Positions 31,649-41,082 of a DNA stretch of 64,000 nucleotides are shown here, piece by piece. Source of the stretch: Geodermatophilus chilensis (GTDB lineage Bacteria > Actinomycetota > Actinomycetes > Mycobacteriales > Geodermatophilaceae); contig NZ_NVPT01000001.1 of assembly GCF_002802985.1 (NCBI RefSeq), positions 19,253 through 83,252 on the forward strand, in the 5' to 3' direction. The notes beneath the pieces are model-generated. The model was not told the origin of the DNA and ran no database searches. It worked only from the letters and a program-made list of their open reading frames with translations. The number at the start of each line of letters is the position of its first letter. Within the stretch, counting starts at the first letter, position 1. A program made the position numbers and the translations under genes.

Positions 31649-31692
31649 GCGCGCCGTCGCTCCCGCCCTCACGGGACTGTGCGACGGCGCGC
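31649..31692 (-). terminator. Double stem-loop between rpsM and rpsK
   Basis: Outer 12-bp stem 31649-31660 with 31681-31692 and inner 5-bp stem TCCCG/CGGGA (31661-31665 with 31672-31676). It starts 9 nt after the rpsM stop. Inside an r-protein operon it is more likely an attenuator, processing site or binding site than a full terminator. Confidence 0.55.
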
Positions 31693-31700
31693 GGCGCGGC

Positions 31701-32081
31701 TTACTTCTTGCCGGCCTTCTTCTTGCCGGCGATGGTCTTGCGCGGGCCCTTGCTCGAGCGCGCGTTGGTGCGGGTGCGCTGCCCGTGCACGGGCAGACCG
31801 CGACGGTGACGCAGGCCCTGGTAGCAACCGATCTCCACCTTGCGGCGGATGTCGGCGGCCACCTCGCGGCGCAGGTCACCCTCGACGCGGAAGTGCTCGT
31901 CGATGTAGTCGCGCAGCTTCAGCAGGTCCTCGTCCGTGAGGTCCTTGGCCCGCAGGTCCGGGCTGACGCCCGTCGCGGCCAGGGTCTCCTTGGCGTGGGT
32001 CTTGCCGATGCCGTAGATGTAGGTGAGCGCGATCTCCATCCGCTTCTCGCGGGGCAGGTCGACGCCGGCCAGTCGTGCCAT
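31701..32081 (-). CDS. rpsM: 30S ribosomal protein uS13
   Basis: A 126-residue uS13 that contacts tRNA and the 50S subunit. It begins [20 protein letters not shown] and has [39 protein letters not shown] and a basic end [12 protein letters not shown]. The ATG at 32081 lies 14 nt after the rpmJ stop codon; a longer frame to 32225 would run through rpmJ and is not real. Confidence 0.98.
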   Translation of the reverse strand: MARLAGVDLPREKRMEIALTYIYGIGKTHAKETLAATGVSPDLRAKDLTDEDLLKLRDYIDEHFRVEGDLRREVAADIRRKVEIGCYQGLRHRRGLPVHGQRTRTNARSSKGPRKTIAGKKKAGKK

Positions 32082-32095
32082 GTCCAGGTACTCCC

Positions 32096-32209
32096 TCAGC
32101 CCTGCCGCTGCTTGTGGCGGGCGTTGTCGCAGATGACCATGACCCGGCCGTGCCGGCGGATCACCTTGCACTTGTCGCAGATCTTCTTCACCGACGGCTG
32201 GACCTTCAC
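32096..32209 (-). CDS. rpmJ: 50S ribosomal protein bL36
   Basis: A 37-residue protein from GTG 32209: it reads [20 protein letters not shown] then [16 protein letters not shown]. Cys11, Cys14, Cys27 and His32 form the zinc site of the C+ form. It lies between infA and rpsM, its standard place. Confidence 0.97.
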   Translation of the reverse strand: MKVQPSVKKICDKCKVIRRHGRVMVICDNARHKQRQG

Positions 32210-32280
32210 CGGTGCCGCCCCTCATTCCTGTCGATCGTGCGCCGAGCGCGCCCGCCCCTCGGGGCTGCGCGCGGCGGCGG

Positions 32281-32502
32281 TTACTTGTACCGGTAGACGA
32301 TGCGACCGCGGGTCAGGTCGTAGGGCGAGAGCTCCACGACCACGCGGTCCTCGGGCAGGATGCGGATGTAGTGCTGCCGCATCTTGCCGCTGATGTGGGC
32401 GAGCACCCGGTGCCCGTTCTGCAGTTCGACCCGGAACATCGCGTTGGGCAGCGGCTCGACGACGCGACCCTCGACCTCGATGGCCCCGTCCTTCTTCGCC
32501 AT
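32281..32502 (-). CDS. infA: Translation initiation factor IF-1
   Basis: A 73-residue OB-fold protein that occupies the ribosomal A site during initiation. It starts [20 protein letters not shown], continues [20 protein letters not shown] and ends [17 protein letters not shown] good promoter lies about 165-200 bp upstream, so infA heads the infA-rpmJ-rpsM-rpsK-rpsD unit. Confidence 0.98.
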   Translation of the reverse strand: MAKKDGAIEVEGRVVEPLPNAMFRVELQNGHRVLAHISGKMRQHYIRILPEDRVVVELSPYDLTRGRIVYRYK

Positions 32503-32674
32503 GCCCTACACGGCCTCCCTGTCTCGGTGGTGCTGGTGTCCTCGGGCGCCCATGCCGGAACCCGGGCTAACGCACTTGGTGGTGTACAGAACGGGTGGTG
32601 CAGACGCTCCCGCGAGGGCGCTCCGGGTCGTACGGCCACAGCACGACGACAGAGCGGCGCGAGCGCCATCGGCC

Positions 32675-32704
32675 ACTCTACCCCGCCCCGGCGCGCCTCT
32701 CCAA
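32675..32704 (-). promoter_or_regulatory. Promoter of infA-rpmJ-rpsM-rpsK-rpsD
   Basis: On the minus strand TTGGAG (32699-32704) and TAGAGT (32675-32680) are separated by 18 bp, a plausible housekeeping-sigma promoter. The predicted start near 32668 gives a leader of about 165 nt before infA. Confidence 0.6.
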
Positions 32705-32794
32705 CCCGGCCTCGATCACAGCCAGCGGTCTCGGAAGAGCGCCGCCCCGGCCTCGTGAGGCATGTTGGCGGCCCACCGCGAGCCGGCGAGGAGT

Positions 32795-33011
32795 GGGGCC
32801 AGCGCCCCGTCCCGGGTCCCACCCCGAGCTTGCGGGGGGTGGGGAGGACGGCGGCCTGCCTGCAGGACCCCGCCACGAGCGGGACGAGGGTGGGAGCAGT
32901 GGCCCCGTCCCGGGTCCGACCCCGAGCTTGCGGAGGGTGGGGAGGACGGCGGCCCGCCTGCAGGACCCCGCCACGAGCGGAGCGAGTGGTGGGGGGCAGG
33001 CGGGTCCTCTT
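32795..33011 (-). repeat. Array of four 3'-end stem-loop repeats after map (family A)
   Basis: Immediately after the map stop codon on the minus strand. Two alternating unit types occur: one has CCACCACTCG, CTCGTGGCGGGGTCCTGCAGG, and the other GTCCTCCCCACCC, CGCAAGCTCGGGG, GGACCCGGGACGGGGC. In the second type GGCCGCCGTCC and GGGACGGGGC can pair as an outer stem. Unit boundaries are about 33010, 32952, 32893 and 32840. Confidence 0.7.
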
Positions 33012-33815
33012 TCAGGTGCGCGGGGTGATCCCGAAGGGAGCCAGCCCCGCGACGCCGCCGTCCTCCGCCGTGAGGACCCACGGGCCCTCGGGGGTGATGG
33101 CGACGGTGTGCTCGAAGTGGGCCGCACGCGACCCGTCCTTGGTGACCACGGTCCAGCCGTCCTCGAGCTCGACGGTGGCCGGGTCGCCCACGGTCACCAT
33201 CGGCTCGATGGCCAGCGCCAGCCCCGGCACCAGCCGGGGGCCCCGCCCGGGCCGGCCGTAGTTCAGCACGTGCGGGTCCTGGTGCATCTCGGTGCCGATG
33301 CCGTGCCCGCCGTAGTGGTCGACGATCCCGTACGGGTGCTGCTCGGCCGTGATCGTCCCCTCGACGGCGTGGCTGATGTCGGTCAGCCGCCCGCCGGCCA
33401 GCGCCTTGGCCAGGCCCGCCCACATCGACCGTTCGGTGACGTCCATCAGCGCGGCGTCCTCCGCCGACGGCGGCCCGACGGTCACGGTGACCGCCGAGTC
33501 GCCGTGCCAGCCCTTGAGGATGGCGCCACAGTCGATGGAGATGTTGTCGCCTTCGGCGAGGGTGCGGCCCCGGTCCGGGATGCCGTGGACGATCTCGTCG
33601 TTGATCGACGCGCAGATGCTGCCGGTGAAGCCGTGGTAGCCCAGGAAGGACGGCACGGCACCGGCGCTGCGGATGTGGTCCTCGGCGATGGCGTCCAGCT
33701 CACCGGTGGTCACACCGGGCCGGATGGCCGCCCGGACGGCGGCGATCGCGCCCGCCACGACGAGGCCCGCACCCCGCATGAGCTCCAGCTCCTGCGGCGT
33801 CTTGATCTGGATCAT
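33012..33815 (-). CDS. map: Type I methionine aminopeptidase
   Basis: A 267-residue metalloprotease that removes the initiator Met. The five metal ligands are visible: two Asp in SIDCGAILKGWHGDSAV, His in GGHGIGTEMHQDPHV, Glu in LAIEPMVTVG and Glu in AHFEHTVAITP. The ATG at 33815 (IQIKTPQELELMRGAG) has GGAG 7 nt upstream and matches the family start; ATG 33872 would add 19 residues. It is the third gene of secY-adk-map and is followed by the family A repeat array. Confidence 0.96.
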   Translation of the reverse strand: MIQIKTPQELELMRGAGLVVAGAIAAVRAAIRPGVTTGELDAIAEDHIRSAGAVPSFLGYHGFTGSICASINDEIVHGIPDRGRTLAEGDNISIDCGAILKGWHGDSAVTVTVGPPSAEDAALMDVTERSMWAGLAKALAGGRLTDISHAVEGTITAEQHPYGIVDHYGGHGIGTEMHQDPHVLNYGRPGRGPRLVPGLALAIEPMVTVGDPATVELEDGWTVVTKDGSRAAHFEHTVAITPEGPWVLTAEDGGVAGLAPFGITPRT

Positions 33816-33885
33816 CCGTCCACTCCACTTCGCCAGCAGCGGGATCCGACCGAGGATCCCCGCGGCCGTCATGTGCCGCCTGCCC

Positions 33886-34500
33886 TCAGCCCGCGCCCGG
33901 CCCGTCGGGACGCGTGCCCCCGCAGGCCTCCAGCGCGCTCATCGCCCGCTCGGTGACCTCCTCGACCGCGCCGATGGCGTCGATGCGCGTGAGCAGCCCC
34001 TCGCCCTCGTACCAACCCGAGAGCGGCGCGGTCTGTTCCCGGTACACCCGCAGCCGGTGCCGCACGGTCTCGGGCTCGTCGTCGGAGCGCTGCACCCACT
34101 CGCCGTCGACCATCGTCCGGCGACCGGAGAGCCGGCGGACCAGCTCGTCCTCGTCCACGGCCAGCTCGAGCACGCAGTCGAGGCCGTGGCCGAGCTCGCG
34201 GAGCGAGTCCCGCAGCTGCTCGGCCTGGGCGATCGTCCGCGGGAAGCCGTCGAGCAGGAACCCGCCCTTGGCGTCGTCCTCGGCCAGCCGGTCCTTGACC
34301 ATGGCCACGGTGATCTCGTCGGGGACGAGGTCGCCGGCGTCCATGTAGCTCTTGGCCTGCAGCCCGAGCTCGGTCTTGCCGCTCACGTTGGCGCGGAAGA
34401 TGTCACCCGTCGAGATGGCCGGCACGCCGAGCCGGCCGGCGATGATCTGCGCCTGGGTCCCCTTGCCCGCTCCGGGAGGGCCCAGCAGGACGACGCGCAC
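33886..34500 (-). CDS. adk: Adenylate kinase
   Basis: A 204-residue enzyme catalysing ATP + AMP to 2 ADP. The P-loop is [19 protein letters not shown] (residues 7-25), followed by the AMP-binding [17 protein letters not shown] and [15 protein letters not shown]. The LID lacks the four-cysteine zinc site. The GTG at 34500 shares its G with the secY stop codon (TAGTG), so translation is coupled to secY. map follows. Confidence 0.97.
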   Translation of the reverse strand: MRVVLLGPPGAGKGTQAQIIAGRLGVPAISTGDIFRANVSGKTELGLQAKSYMDAGDLVPDEITVAMVKDRLAEDDAKGGFLLDGFPRTIAQAEQLRDSLRELGHGLDCVLELAVDEDELVRRLSGRRTMVDGEWVQRSDDEPETVRHRLRVYREQTAPLSGWYEGEGLLTRIDAIGAVEEVTERAMSALEACGGTRPDGPGAG

Positions 34501-35810
34501 TACTTCAGGAACCCTTCGTAGTTACGCTGGTTGAGTTGCGTTTCGATCTGCTTCACCGTCTCCAACCCCACTCCGACCATGATCAGCACCGCGGTGCCTC
34601 CGAACGGGAAGTTCTGGTTCTGCCCCTCCTGCGTGATGGAGAGGAACAGGTTGGGCAACACTGCCACCAGCCCCAGGTAGATCGACCCCGGCAGGGTGAT
34701 CCTGGACAGCACGTACTGCAGGTACTCGGCGGTGGGCCGGCCCGGGCGGATACCCGGGATGAAGCCGCCGTAGCGCTTCATGTCCTCGGCCCGCTCCTCC
34801 GGGTTGAACGTGATGGACACGTAGAAGTACGTGAAGAAGACGATCAGACCGAAGTAGATCGCGATGTGCACCGGGCTGCTCTGGTCGACGACGTAGTTCT
34901 CGAAGAACTGGCGCACCGGGCCGGTCTCGTCCCCCTGCAGCTGCGTGATCAGCTGCGGCAGGTAGAGCAGCGACGAGGCGAAGATGACCGGGATGACACC
35001 GGCCTGGTTGACCTTCAGCGGCAGGTAGGTCGACGTCCCGCCGTACATCCGGCGGCCGACCATGCGCTTGGCGTACTGCACCGGGATGCGTCGCTGGGCC
35101 TGCTCGACGTAGACGACCGAGCCGATGACCACCAGGGCCAGGAGGCAGACCAGGGTGAAGACGACGCCGCCGCGGGTCTGCAGGATCGCCCCGCCCTCGG
35201 CGGGGATCCGGGCGGCGATCGACGTGAAGATCAGCACGGACATGCCGTTGCCGATCCCCTTCTCGGTCAGCAGCTCGCCCAGCCACATGATCACCGCGGT
35301 GCCGGCGGTCAGCGCGACCACCAGGACGACCGTCGTCCAGATGGAGTCCGAGGGGATGATGTCCTGCGAGCAGCCCGGGAACAGCTGGCCGCTGCGGGCG
35401 AGGGCGATGATGCCGGTGCTCTGCAGGACCGCGAGGGCGATCGTCAGGTAGCGGGTGTACTGGGTCAGCTTGGCCTGACCCGACTGCCCTTCCTTCTTCA
35501 GCTGCTCGAAGCGTGGGATGACCACGACGAGCAGCTGCACGATGATGCTCGCGGTGATGTACGGCATGATGCCGAGCGCGAAGACCGACAGCCGGAGCAG
35601 TGCGCCGCCGGAAAACAGGTTGACCAGCGAGTAGAGGTCCCGCTGGTCGGAGGCCTGGGCCTGCTCGAGACAGCTGTTGATGGCCTCCACCGAGACGCCC
35701 GGTCCGGGGATGGCGGCACCCAGGCGGTACACGGCGATGATCGCCAGGGAGAACAGCAGCTTGCGCCGGAGGTCTGGCGTCCGGAACGCCGCGGCGAACG
35801 CCTGCAGCAC
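34500..35810 (-). CDS. secY: Preprotein translocase subunit SecY
   Basis: A 436-residue integral membrane protein with ten predicted helices forming the protein-conducting channel. It begins [20 protein letters not shown], has the plug and gate region [10 protein letters not shown], and shows [19 protein letters not shown] and [19 protein letters not shown] with [19 protein letters not shown] near the C-terminus. GTG 35810 is chosen because GGGGAGGG lies just upstream and the N-terminus matches the family; extension to 35870 adds unrelated residues. TAACCT at 35836-35841 may be a -10 box for secY-adk-map. Confidence 0.97.
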   Translation of the reverse strand: MLQAFAAAFRTPDLRRKLLFSLAIIAVYRLGAAIPGPGVSVEAINSCLEQAQASDQRDLYSLVNLFSGGALLRLSVFALGIMPYITASIIVQLLVVVIPRFEQLKKEGQSGQAKLTQYTRYLTIALAVLQSTGIIALARSGQLFPGCSQDIIPSDSIWTTVVLVVALTAGTAVIMWLGELLTEKGIGNGMSVLIFTSIAARIPAEGGAILQTRGGVVFTLVCLLALVVIGSVVYVEQAQRRIPVQYAKRMVGRRMYGGTSTYLPLKVNQAGVIPVIFASSLLYLPQLITQLQGDETGPVRQFFENYVVDQSSPVHIAIYFGLIVFFTYFYVSITFNPEERAEDMKRYGGFIPGIRPGRPTAEYLQYVLSRITLPGSIYLGLVAVLPNLFLSITQEGQNQNFPFGGTAVLIMVGVGLETVKQIETQLNQRNYEGFLK

Positions 35811-35944
35811 GTGCCCTCCCCTGCTCGGTCGGATGAGGTTAGCAACGGCGGGGACACCGATCCGCAGCACCCGTCGGTACGGGCGCCGCGGTGTCGTCGT
35901 CCCCGGGCCGGTCGGCGCGGCTGGCGCACCGGGCCGGGCAGCAC

Positions 35945-35980
35945 ACGACCCCCGGGGCGCTGGTGCGCCCCGGGGGTCGT
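35945..35980 (-). terminator. Hairpin between rplO and secY
   Basis: Perfect 16-bp stem (35945-35960 with 35965-35980) and a 4-nt loop, 6 nt after the rplO stop codon. It probably ends the spc unit ahead of a separate secY-adk-map promoter. Confidence 0.75.
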
Positions 35981-35986
35981 CCGCGG

Positions 35987-36430
35987 TCAGATGCGGGTGG
36001 TGCTGCCCCCGGCCGCGCCGATCTTCTCGGCGGCGGACGCGGAGAAGGCGTGCGCGTGCACGTGCACCTGGACACCGCCCAGGTCGCCGGTGCCGAGCAC
36101 CTTCACCGGCTGGCCACGGCGCACCGCGCCGGCCTCGGCGAGGGAGTCGGGGTTCACCGAGCCGCCCTGGGGGAACAGAGCCGCGATCCGGTCGAGGTTG
36201 ACGACCTGGAAGACGACCTTGTTCGGGTTCTTGAAGCCCGAGAGCTTCGGCAGCCGCATGTGCAGCGGCGTCTGCCCGCCCTCGAACCGTGCGGAGGTGT
36301 TGCCCCGCGCACCGGTGCCCTTGGTGCCGCGACCGGCGGTCTTGCCCTTGGAGCCCTCACCGCGACCCACGCGGGTCTTGGGGGTGTGGGCGCCCGGGGC
36401 CGGACGCAGGTGGTGGACCTTGAGAGTCAT
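35987..36430 (-). CDS. rplO: 50S ribosomal protein uL15
   Basis: A 147-residue uL15. The Gly-rich N-terminus [20 protein letters not shown] is typical, followed by [20 protein letters not shown] and [20 protein letters not shown]. It follows rpmD by 13 nt and closes the spc cluster. Confidence 0.98.
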   Translation of the reverse strand: MTLKVHHLRPAPGAHTPKTRVGRGEGSKGKTAGRGTKGTGARGNTSARFEGGQTPLHMRLPKLSGFKNPNKVVFQVVNLDRIAALFPQGGSVNPDSLAEAGAVRRGQPVKVLGTGDLGGVQVHVHAHAFSASAAEKIGAAGGSTTRI

Positions 36431-36443
36431 TGTGTGTCCCTGC

Positions 36444-36626
36444 TCAGCTGATCTCTTCGACGGCGACCAGGTGCGGCACCGTCGCGACCATCCCGCGGAT
36501 CTCGGGACGGTCCTCCTGGACGACCGAGTCGTTGATCCGCTTGAGGCCCAGCGAGCGCAGCGTCTGGCGCTGGTTGGGCTTGGTGCCGATCGCCGACCGG
36601 ATCTGGGTGACCTTCAGCTGCGCCAT
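36444..36626 (-). CDS. rpmD: 50S ribosomal protein uL30
   Basis: A 60-residue uL30: [20 protein letters not shown] then [18 protein letters not shown] and [10 protein letters not shown]. The ATG at 36626 follows the rpsE stop codon by one base. Confidence 0.97.
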   Translation of the reverse strand: MAQLKVTQIRSAIGTKPNQRQTLRSLGLKRINDSVVQEDRPEIRGMVATVPHLVAVEEIS

Positions 36627-36627
36627 C

Positions 36628-37242
36628 TCAGACCCCCTGGCCCGCACGCGCCCGCAGCATGGCCGCGGGAGCGACGTCCTCGAGCGGCAGACCGCGGCGG
36701 GCCGCGATCTCCTCGGGACGGACGAGCTCCTTCAGCGCCTGCATGGTCGCGTGCACGATGTTGATCGGGTTCGAGGACCCGAGGCTCTTGGAGAGCACGT
36801 CGTGGATGCCGGCGCACTCGAGCACGGCACGCACCGGGCCACCGGCGATGACACCGGTACCGGGGCTGGCCGGCTTGAGCAGCACGACACCGGCCGCCGC
36901 CTCACCCTGCACCGGGTGCGGGATGGTGCTGGCGATGCGCGGCACCTTGTAGAAGTGCTTCTTGGCCTCCTCGACGCCCTTGGCGATCGCCGCGGGCACC
37001 TCCTTGGCCTTGCCGTAGCCGACGCCCACGGTGCCGTCGCCGTCGCCCACGATCACCAGGGCGGTGAAGCTGAAGCGCCGACCACCCTTGACGACCTTGG
37101 ACACGCGGTTGATGGCCACCACGCGCTCGATGAAGTTGCTCTTCTCGGCAGGCGCGCCGCCGGGCCCCCGCCCGCCGTCACGACGGTCCCGGCGGTCGTT
37201 GCCGCCGCCAGCGCCGCCGCCGCGTCGCTGTGGTCCTGGCAT
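36628..37242 (-). CDS. rpsE: 30S ribosomal protein uS5
   Basis: A 204-residue uS5 involved in decoding fidelity. The N-terminal 35 residues are a Gly/Arg-rich extension ([17 protein letters not shown]). The core reads [59 protein letters not shown] and [18 protein letters not shown]. The ATG at 37242 lies 31 nt after rplR. Confidence 0.97.
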   Translation of the reverse strand: MPGPQRRGGGAGGGNDRRDRRDGGRGPGGAPAEKSNFIERVVAINRVSKVVKGGRRFSFTALVIVGDGDGTVGVGYGKAKEVPAAIAKGVEEAKKHFYKVPRIASTIPHPVQGEAAAGVVLLKPASPGTGVIAGGPVRAVLECAGIHDVLSKSLGSSNPINIVHATMQALKELVRPEEIAARRGLPLEDVAPAAMLRARAGQGV

Positions 37243-37273
37243 CAGACGTCCCTCTCGATCTGCTCGTCGCTCA

Positions 37274-37684
37274 TCAGAAGTCCAGCCCGCCCTCGCGCGC
37301 GCCGTCGGCCAGCGCCGCGATGCGGCCCTGGTACCGGTTGCCGCCCCGGTCGAAGACGACCGCGGTGATCCCGGCCGCCTTGGCGCGCTCGGCCACCAGG
37401 GCGCCGACCTGGCGGGCCAGCGTGGACTTGTCGCCCTCGGCACTGCGCAGGCTGGCGTCCAGCGTCGAGGCACTGACCAGGGTACGGCCGACGGTGTCGT
37501 CGACGACCTGGACGTGGATGTGCCGCGAGCTGCGGTTGACCACCAGGCGCGGGCGCTTCGGGGTGCCGCCCACGCGCTTGCGCAGGCGGGTGTGCCGGCG
37601 CAGACGGGAGACCCGCCGTGCAGTGCTGATGTCGGTGCCGACGGGCTTGTGGACCCGAGCGCCACTCTTCTCGGTCTGTGCCAT
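37274..37684 (-). CDS. rplR: 50S ribosomal protein uL18
   Basis: A 136-residue uL18 that binds 5S rRNA. It shows [40 protein letters not shown] and [23 protein letters not shown] 37684 shares a base with the rplF stop (TGATG); a GTG one codon upstream is also possible. Confidence 0.97.
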   Translation of the reverse strand: MAQTEKSGARVHKPVGTDISTARRVSRLRRHTRLRKRVGGTPKRPRLVVNRSSRHIHVQVVDDTVGRTLVSASTLDASLRSAEGDKSTLARQVGALVAERAKAAGITAVVFDRGGNRYQGRIAALADGAREGGLDF

Positions 37685-38223
37685 CACTTACCCGTCTTCC
37701 CGACCTTGCGCTTGACGACCTCGCCCTGGTAGCGCACGCCCTTGCCCTTGTACGGGTCCGGACGGCGCAGCCCACGGATGTTGGCCGCGACCTGCCCCAC
37801 CAACTGCTTGTCGATCCCGGCCACCCGCAGGCGGGTCGGGGACTCGACGGTGAAGGTGATGCCCTCGGGGGCCCTCACCGGCACCGGGTGGCTGTAGCCC
37901 AGGGCGAACTCGAGGTCCGACCCGCGGGCCTGCACGCGGTACCCGACACCGACGATCTCGAGGGTCTTGGTGTAACCCTCGGTGACGCCGGTGATCATGT
38001 TGGCGATGAGCGTGCGCGACAGCCCGTGCAGAGCACGGCTCTCCCGCTCGTCATCCGGCCGCTGCACCTGCAGCGTGCCGTCCTCGCCGCGCTCGACGGT
38101 GATCGGCGAGGCGACGGTGTGGCTCAGCGTGCCCTTGGGGCCCTTGACGCTCAGCGTCTGGCCCTCGATGGTGACGTCCACGCCACCGGGCACGGGAATC
38201 GGCAGTCGTCCGATCCGCGACAT
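37684..38223 (-). CDS. rplF: 50S ribosomal protein uL6
   Basis: A 179-residue uL6 near the GTPase centre. It begins [20 protein letters not shown], has the central [20 protein letters not shown] and the conserved C-terminal [20 protein letters not shown]. It follows rpsH by 12 nt and overlaps rplR by one base. Confidence 0.98.
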   Translation of the reverse strand: MSRIGRLPIPVPGGVDVTIEGQTLSVKGPKGTLSHTVASPITVERGEDGTLQVQRPDDERESRALHGLSRTLIANMITGVTEGYTKTLEIVGVGYRVQARGSDLEFALGYSHPVPVRAPEGITFTVESPTRLRVAGIDKQLVGQVAANIRGLRRPDPYKGKGVRYQGEVVKRKVGKTGK

Positions 38224-38235
38224 GTCACTCGCTCC

Positions 38236-38646
38236 TCACCAGACGTAGGCGAGGACTTCCCCACCCACGCCCTTCTTGTTCGCCTGGCGGTCGGTCAGCA
38301 GCCCGGTCGAGGTGGAGATGATGGCCACCCCTAGGCCGCCCAGCACCTTCGGCAGCGCGTTGGACTTGGCGTACACCCTCAGACCGGGCTTGGAGACGCG
38401 CCGGACGCCGGCGATGCTCCGCTCACGGTTGGGGCCGTACTTGAGGTCCACCACCAGCTCCTTGCGGGTGGTGCCGTCCTTCTCGACCTCGTTGACGGTC
38501 CAGCCGGCGATGTAGCCCTCCTGCTGGAGGATCTCGGCGATGTGCGTCTTCAGCTTGGACGACGGCATGGTCGTGGAGTCGTGGTACGCCTGGTTGGCGT
38601 TCCGGATCCGCGTCAGCATGTCGGCGATCGGGTCGGTCATCGTCAT
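38236..38646 (-). CDS. rpsH: 30S ribosomal protein uS8
   Basis: A 136-residue uS8, a 16S rRNA binder and in E. coli the repressor of the spc operon. It reads [20 protein letters not shown] and [20 protein letters not shown] with [20 protein letters not shown] and [11 protein letters not shown] at the end. ATG 38646 gives MTMTDP; ATG 38640 is the alternative. The 149-bp gap from rpsN contains a family A repeat, so rpsH may have its own promoter. Confidence 0.97.
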   Translation of the reverse strand: MTMTDPIADMLTRIRNANQAYHDSTTMPSSKLKTHIAEILQQEGYIAGWTVNEVEKDGTTRKELVVDLKYGPNRERSIAGVRRVSKPGLRVYAKSNALPKVLGGLGVAIISTSTGLLTDRQANKKGVGGEVLAYVW

Positions 38647-38744
38647 GGGTGTCGTGCCTCTCTCGCCGCGGTTCCTCACGCGGTCTCGCGCGGGCCTCTC
38701 GGCGATCGGTGGTGCTTCGGGTGTGGTGAGGCGCTGGAACGGCC

Positions 38745-38795
38745 CGCTCCCGGGGCCCGCCGCGAGCTTGCGAGCGGTGGGGAGGAGCGGGTCCT
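38745..38795 (-). repeat. 3'-end stem-loop repeat inside the spc cluster (family A)
   Basis: Directly after the rpsN stop codon on the minus strand: TAAAGGACCCGCTCC, TCCCCACCG, core CTCGCAAGCTCG, CGGCGGGCCCCGGGAGCGGGCC. CCCGCTCC and GGGAGCGGG form the outer stem. This copy interrupts an essential operon between rpsN and rpsH. Confidence 0.75.
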
Positions 38796-38981
38796 TTACC
38801 AGCTGGACTTGCTGACGCCCGGCAGCTCGCCGGCGTGTGCCATCTCCCGCAGGCAGATCCGGCACAGGCCGAACTTGCGGAAGACCGAGTGCGGACGACC
38901 GCACCGCTGGCACCGGGTGTAGCCGCGGACCGCGAACTTCGGCTTGCGGGCCGCCTTGTTGATCAGCGCCTTCTTGGCCAT
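38796..38981 (-). CDS. rpsN: 30S ribosomal protein uS14 type Z
   Basis: A 61-residue zinc-binding uS14. Cysteines 24, 27, 40 and 43 ([22 protein letters not shown]) hold zinc. The end [11 protein letters not shown] is standard. It follows rplE by 21 nt. This is the zinc-replete paralogue; many actinobacteria carry a zinc-free copy elsewhere. Confidence 0.98.
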   Translation of the reverse strand: MAKKALINKAARKPKFAVRGYTRCQRCGRPHSVFRKFGLCRICLREMAHAGELPGVSKSSW

Positions 38982-39002
38982 GTGGGTGTCTCCTCCCCCG
39001 GC

Positions 39003-39587
39003 TCAGCGGGTGGTGGTGACGACGGGCTGGCCGGCGAACGGAAAGCCCAGCAGGCGGAGGAGCTCGCGACCCTCCTCGTCGTTCGTGGCGGTGGTGACCA
39101 GCGTGATGTCCATGCCGCGCGGACGGTCGATCTTGTCGACGTCGATCTCGCGGAACATCGACTGCTCCGTCAGGCCGAACGTGTAGTTGCCGTGACCGTC
39201 GAACTGCTTGGCGTTGAGCCCGCGGAAGTCACGGATGCGGGGCAGTGCCAGCGACAGCAGCCGGTCCAGGAACTCCCACATGCGGTCGCCGCGGAGGGTG
39301 ACCTTCGCGCCGATCGGCATGCCCTCGCGCAGCTTGAACTGGGCGATGGACTTGCGGGCCCGGACGACGGCCGGCTTCTGCCCGGTGATGGCGGTGAGGT
39401 CGCGGACCGCGCCGTCCATCAGCTTGGCATCACGGGTGGCCTCGCCGACGCCCATGTTGACGACGATCTTCGTCAGCCGCGGGATCTGCATGACGTTCTC
39501 GTAGCCGAACTCGTTCTGCAGCGCCGGGACGATCTCGTCGCGGTAGCGGGCGAGCATGCGGGGCAGCTCACGGGTGGGTGCACTCAT
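39003..39587 (-). CDS. rplE: 50S ribosomal protein uL5
   Basis: A 194-residue uL5 that binds 5S rRNA and touches the P-site tRNA. It shows [60 protein letters not shown] and [20 protein letters not shown]. Its start is 4 nt after the rplX stop. Confidence 0.98.
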   Translation of the reverse strand: MSAPTRELPRMLARYRDEIVPALQNEFGYENVMQIPRLTKIVVNMGVGEATRDAKLMDGAVRDLTAITGQKPAVVRARKSIAQFKLREGMPIGAKVTLRGDRMWEFLDRLLSLALPRIRDFRGLNAKQFDGHGNYTFGLTEQSMFREIDVDKIDRPRGMDITLVTTATNDEEGRELLRLLGFPFAGQPVVTTTR

Positions 39588-39591
39588 GGCG

Positions 39592-39945
39592 TCAGAGGTC
39601 CTTACCGGTGCGCCGCGAGACCCGGATGCTGCGGCCTTCCTCGTCCTTGCGGTAGCCGACCCGGGTCGGCTTGTCCTCGGAGTCGATCACCATCACGTTG
39701 CTCACGTGGATGGGAGCCTCCTGCGTGACGATCCCGCCCGACTGGGCACCACGCTGGTTGGAGCTGATCCGGGTGTGCTTCTTGACCCGGCCCACGCCCT
39801 CGACGAGGACCTTCTGCAGCTTCGGGTAGGCGGCGATCACCCGGCCCTTGGCGCCCTTGTCCTTGCCGGACAGCACCACGACGGTGTCACCCTTCTTGAC
39901 CTTCATCGACGGCGCCTTGGCCGTCGTGTCCTTCTTCGCAGCCAT
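39592..39945 (-). CDS. rplX: 50S ribosomal protein uL24
   Basis: A 117-residue uL24, an assembly initiator of the 50S subunit with a KOW motif: [41 protein letters not shown] 39945 is chosen because GGAGGT lies 9 nt upstream; GTG 39951, which overlaps the rplN stop, is the alternative. Confidence 0.97.
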   Translation of the reverse strand: MAAKKDTTAKAPSMKVKKGDTVVVLSGKDKGAKGRVIAAYPKLQKVLVEGVGRVKKHTRISSNQRGAQSGGIVTQEAPIHVSNVMVIDSEDKPTRVGYRKDEEGRSIRVSRRTGKDL

Positions 39946-39947
39946 GG

Positions 39948-40316
39948 TCACAGCACCTCCGGAGCGAGCGAGATGATCCGCATGAAGCGCTTGTCGCGGA
40001 GCTCACGGCCCACCGGGCCGAAGATGCGCGTACCGCGCGGGTCGCCGCTGTCGCGGATGATGACGGCGGCGTTCTCGTCGAAGCGGATGTAGGAGCCGTC
40101 GGGACGACGACGCTCCTTCACCGTGCGGACGACGACGGCCTTCACGACGTCGCCCCGCTTGACCCCCGCACCGGGCAGCGCGTCCTTGACGGTGGCGACG
40201 ATGACATCGCCGATGCCCGCGTAGCGTCGCCCCGACCCGCCGAGCACCCGGATGCAGAGGATCTCCTTCGCACCGGTGTTGTCGGCGACCCGCAGTCGCG
40301 ACTCCTGCTGGATCAC
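39948..40316 (-). CDS. rplN: 50S ribosomal protein uL14
   Basis: A 122-residue uL14: [40 protein letters not shown], and [23 protein letters not shown] 40316 gives exactly the family length, and AAGGA lies 1-2 codons upstream. It is the first gene of the spc cluster, separated from rpsQ by 224 bp with two hairpins. Confidence 0.98.
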   Translation of the reverse strand: MIQQESRLRVADNTGAKEILCIRVLGGSGRRYAGIGDVIVATVKDALPGAGVKRGDVVKAVVVRTVKERRRPDGSYIRFDENAAVIIRDSGDPRGTRIFGPVGRELRDKRFMRIISLAPEVL

Positions 40317-40386
40317 GTCCTTACTCCCTGATCTCAGTTGTGACAGCCGGGCCGGAACGGTGAACCGGCTGTCCGGCACCCACGTG

Positions 40387-40422
40387 CGGACGCACCGGCA
40401 GCGTCAGCCGCCGGTGCGTCCG
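40387..40422 (-). terminator. Hairpin in the rpsQ-rplN gap
   Basis: 13-bp stem (40387-40399 with 40410-40422) and a 10-nt loop, between the S10 and spc clusters. Together with the hairpin at 40512-40536 it marks the boundary of the two operons. Confidence 0.6.
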
Positions 40423-40511
40423 TGCACGGGTACCGGGATGGGCGCGCACCCGCAAGAGCGCGCCAGTCGTCCAGGGTACTCGCTCCTGGACCCGCCCCGG
40501 AGGGCGCCTCC

Positions 40512-40536
40512 GACGGGGACCACGCGGGTCCCCGTC
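40512..40536 (-). terminator. Hairpin directly after rpsQ (end of S10 cluster)
   Basis: Perfect 10-bp stem GACGGGGACC (40512-40521) with its complement (40527-40536) and a 5-nt loop, 4 nt past the rpsQ stop codon. Confidence 0.7.
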
Positions 40537-40540
40537 TGAC

Positions 40541-40852
40541 CTACTTGGCCTTCTCGAGGACCTCGACCAGCCGCCACCGCTTGGTGGCCGACGTCGGCCG
40601 GGTCTCCATGATCTGCACGCGGTCACCGATGCCGGCGACCTGCTGCTCGTCGTGGGCCTTCAGCTTGCTGGTGCGACGGATGACCTTGCCGTAGAGGCCG
40701 TGCTTCACGCGGTCCTCGACCTCGACGACGATGGTCTTGTCCATCTTGTCGCTGACCACGAGACCCTCGCGGACCTTGCGGTAGCCACGGCCGGCCAGGC
40801 CGGGGCCCGACGCGGTCGCCTCGTTGACGCTCGCCGGCTGGGGCTCGCTCAT
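40541..40852 (-). CDS. rpsQ: 30S ribosomal protein uS17
   Basis: A 103-residue uS17 with a 23-residue N-terminal extension. The core is [40 protein letters not shown] and [20 protein letters not shown]. Its ATG overlaps the rpmC stop as ATGA. Confidence 0.98.
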   Translation of the reverse strand: MSEPQPASVNEATASGPGLAGRGYRKVREGLVVSDKMDKTIVVEVEDRVKHGLYGKVIRRTSKLKAHDEQQVAGIGDRVQIMETRPTSATKRWRLVEVLEKAK

Positions 40853-41082
40853 GCCACACCCTCGTTCGGGGCGACCGAGAGGCCCAGCTCGCGCTCGCGC
40901 ATGATCGTGTAGATCCGGGCGATGTCGCGGCGGACCGTCTGCAGCCGCCGGTTGTTGTCCAGCTGGCCGGTGGCCACCTGGAACCGCAGGTTGAACAGTT
41001 CTTCCTTCGACTCGCGCAGCCGCGTGGCGAGCTCCTCGGCGGAGAGCTCACGCAGCTCGGGAGCGGTCAGACCGGCGGCCAT
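40849..41082 (-). CDS. rpmC: 50S ribosomal protein uL29
   Basis: A 77-residue uL29 near the peptide exit, where trigger factor and SRP dock. It reads [40 protein letters not shown] and [19 protein letters not shown] 41082 shares a base with the rplP stop (TGATG). Confidence 0.97.
   Translation of the reverse strand: MAAGLTAPELRELSAEELATRLRESKEELFNLRFQVATGQLDNNRRLQTVRRDIARIYTIMRERELGLSVAPNEGVA

Larger units (their letters stand above)
32503..33011. other. Intergenic region between map and infA
   Basis: 509 bp without a gene. The infA-proximal half holds the infA promoter (32675-32704) and a leader of about 165 nt. The map-proximal half (32795-33011) is filled with family A repeats. Frames crossing the region have no recognisable domains. 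Confidence 0.7.

Noticed and set aside
32795..33011. Repeat array after map as a CRISPR
   Set aside because: Units are GC-rich hairpins with no constant-length unique spacers, and single copies occur at many other loci.
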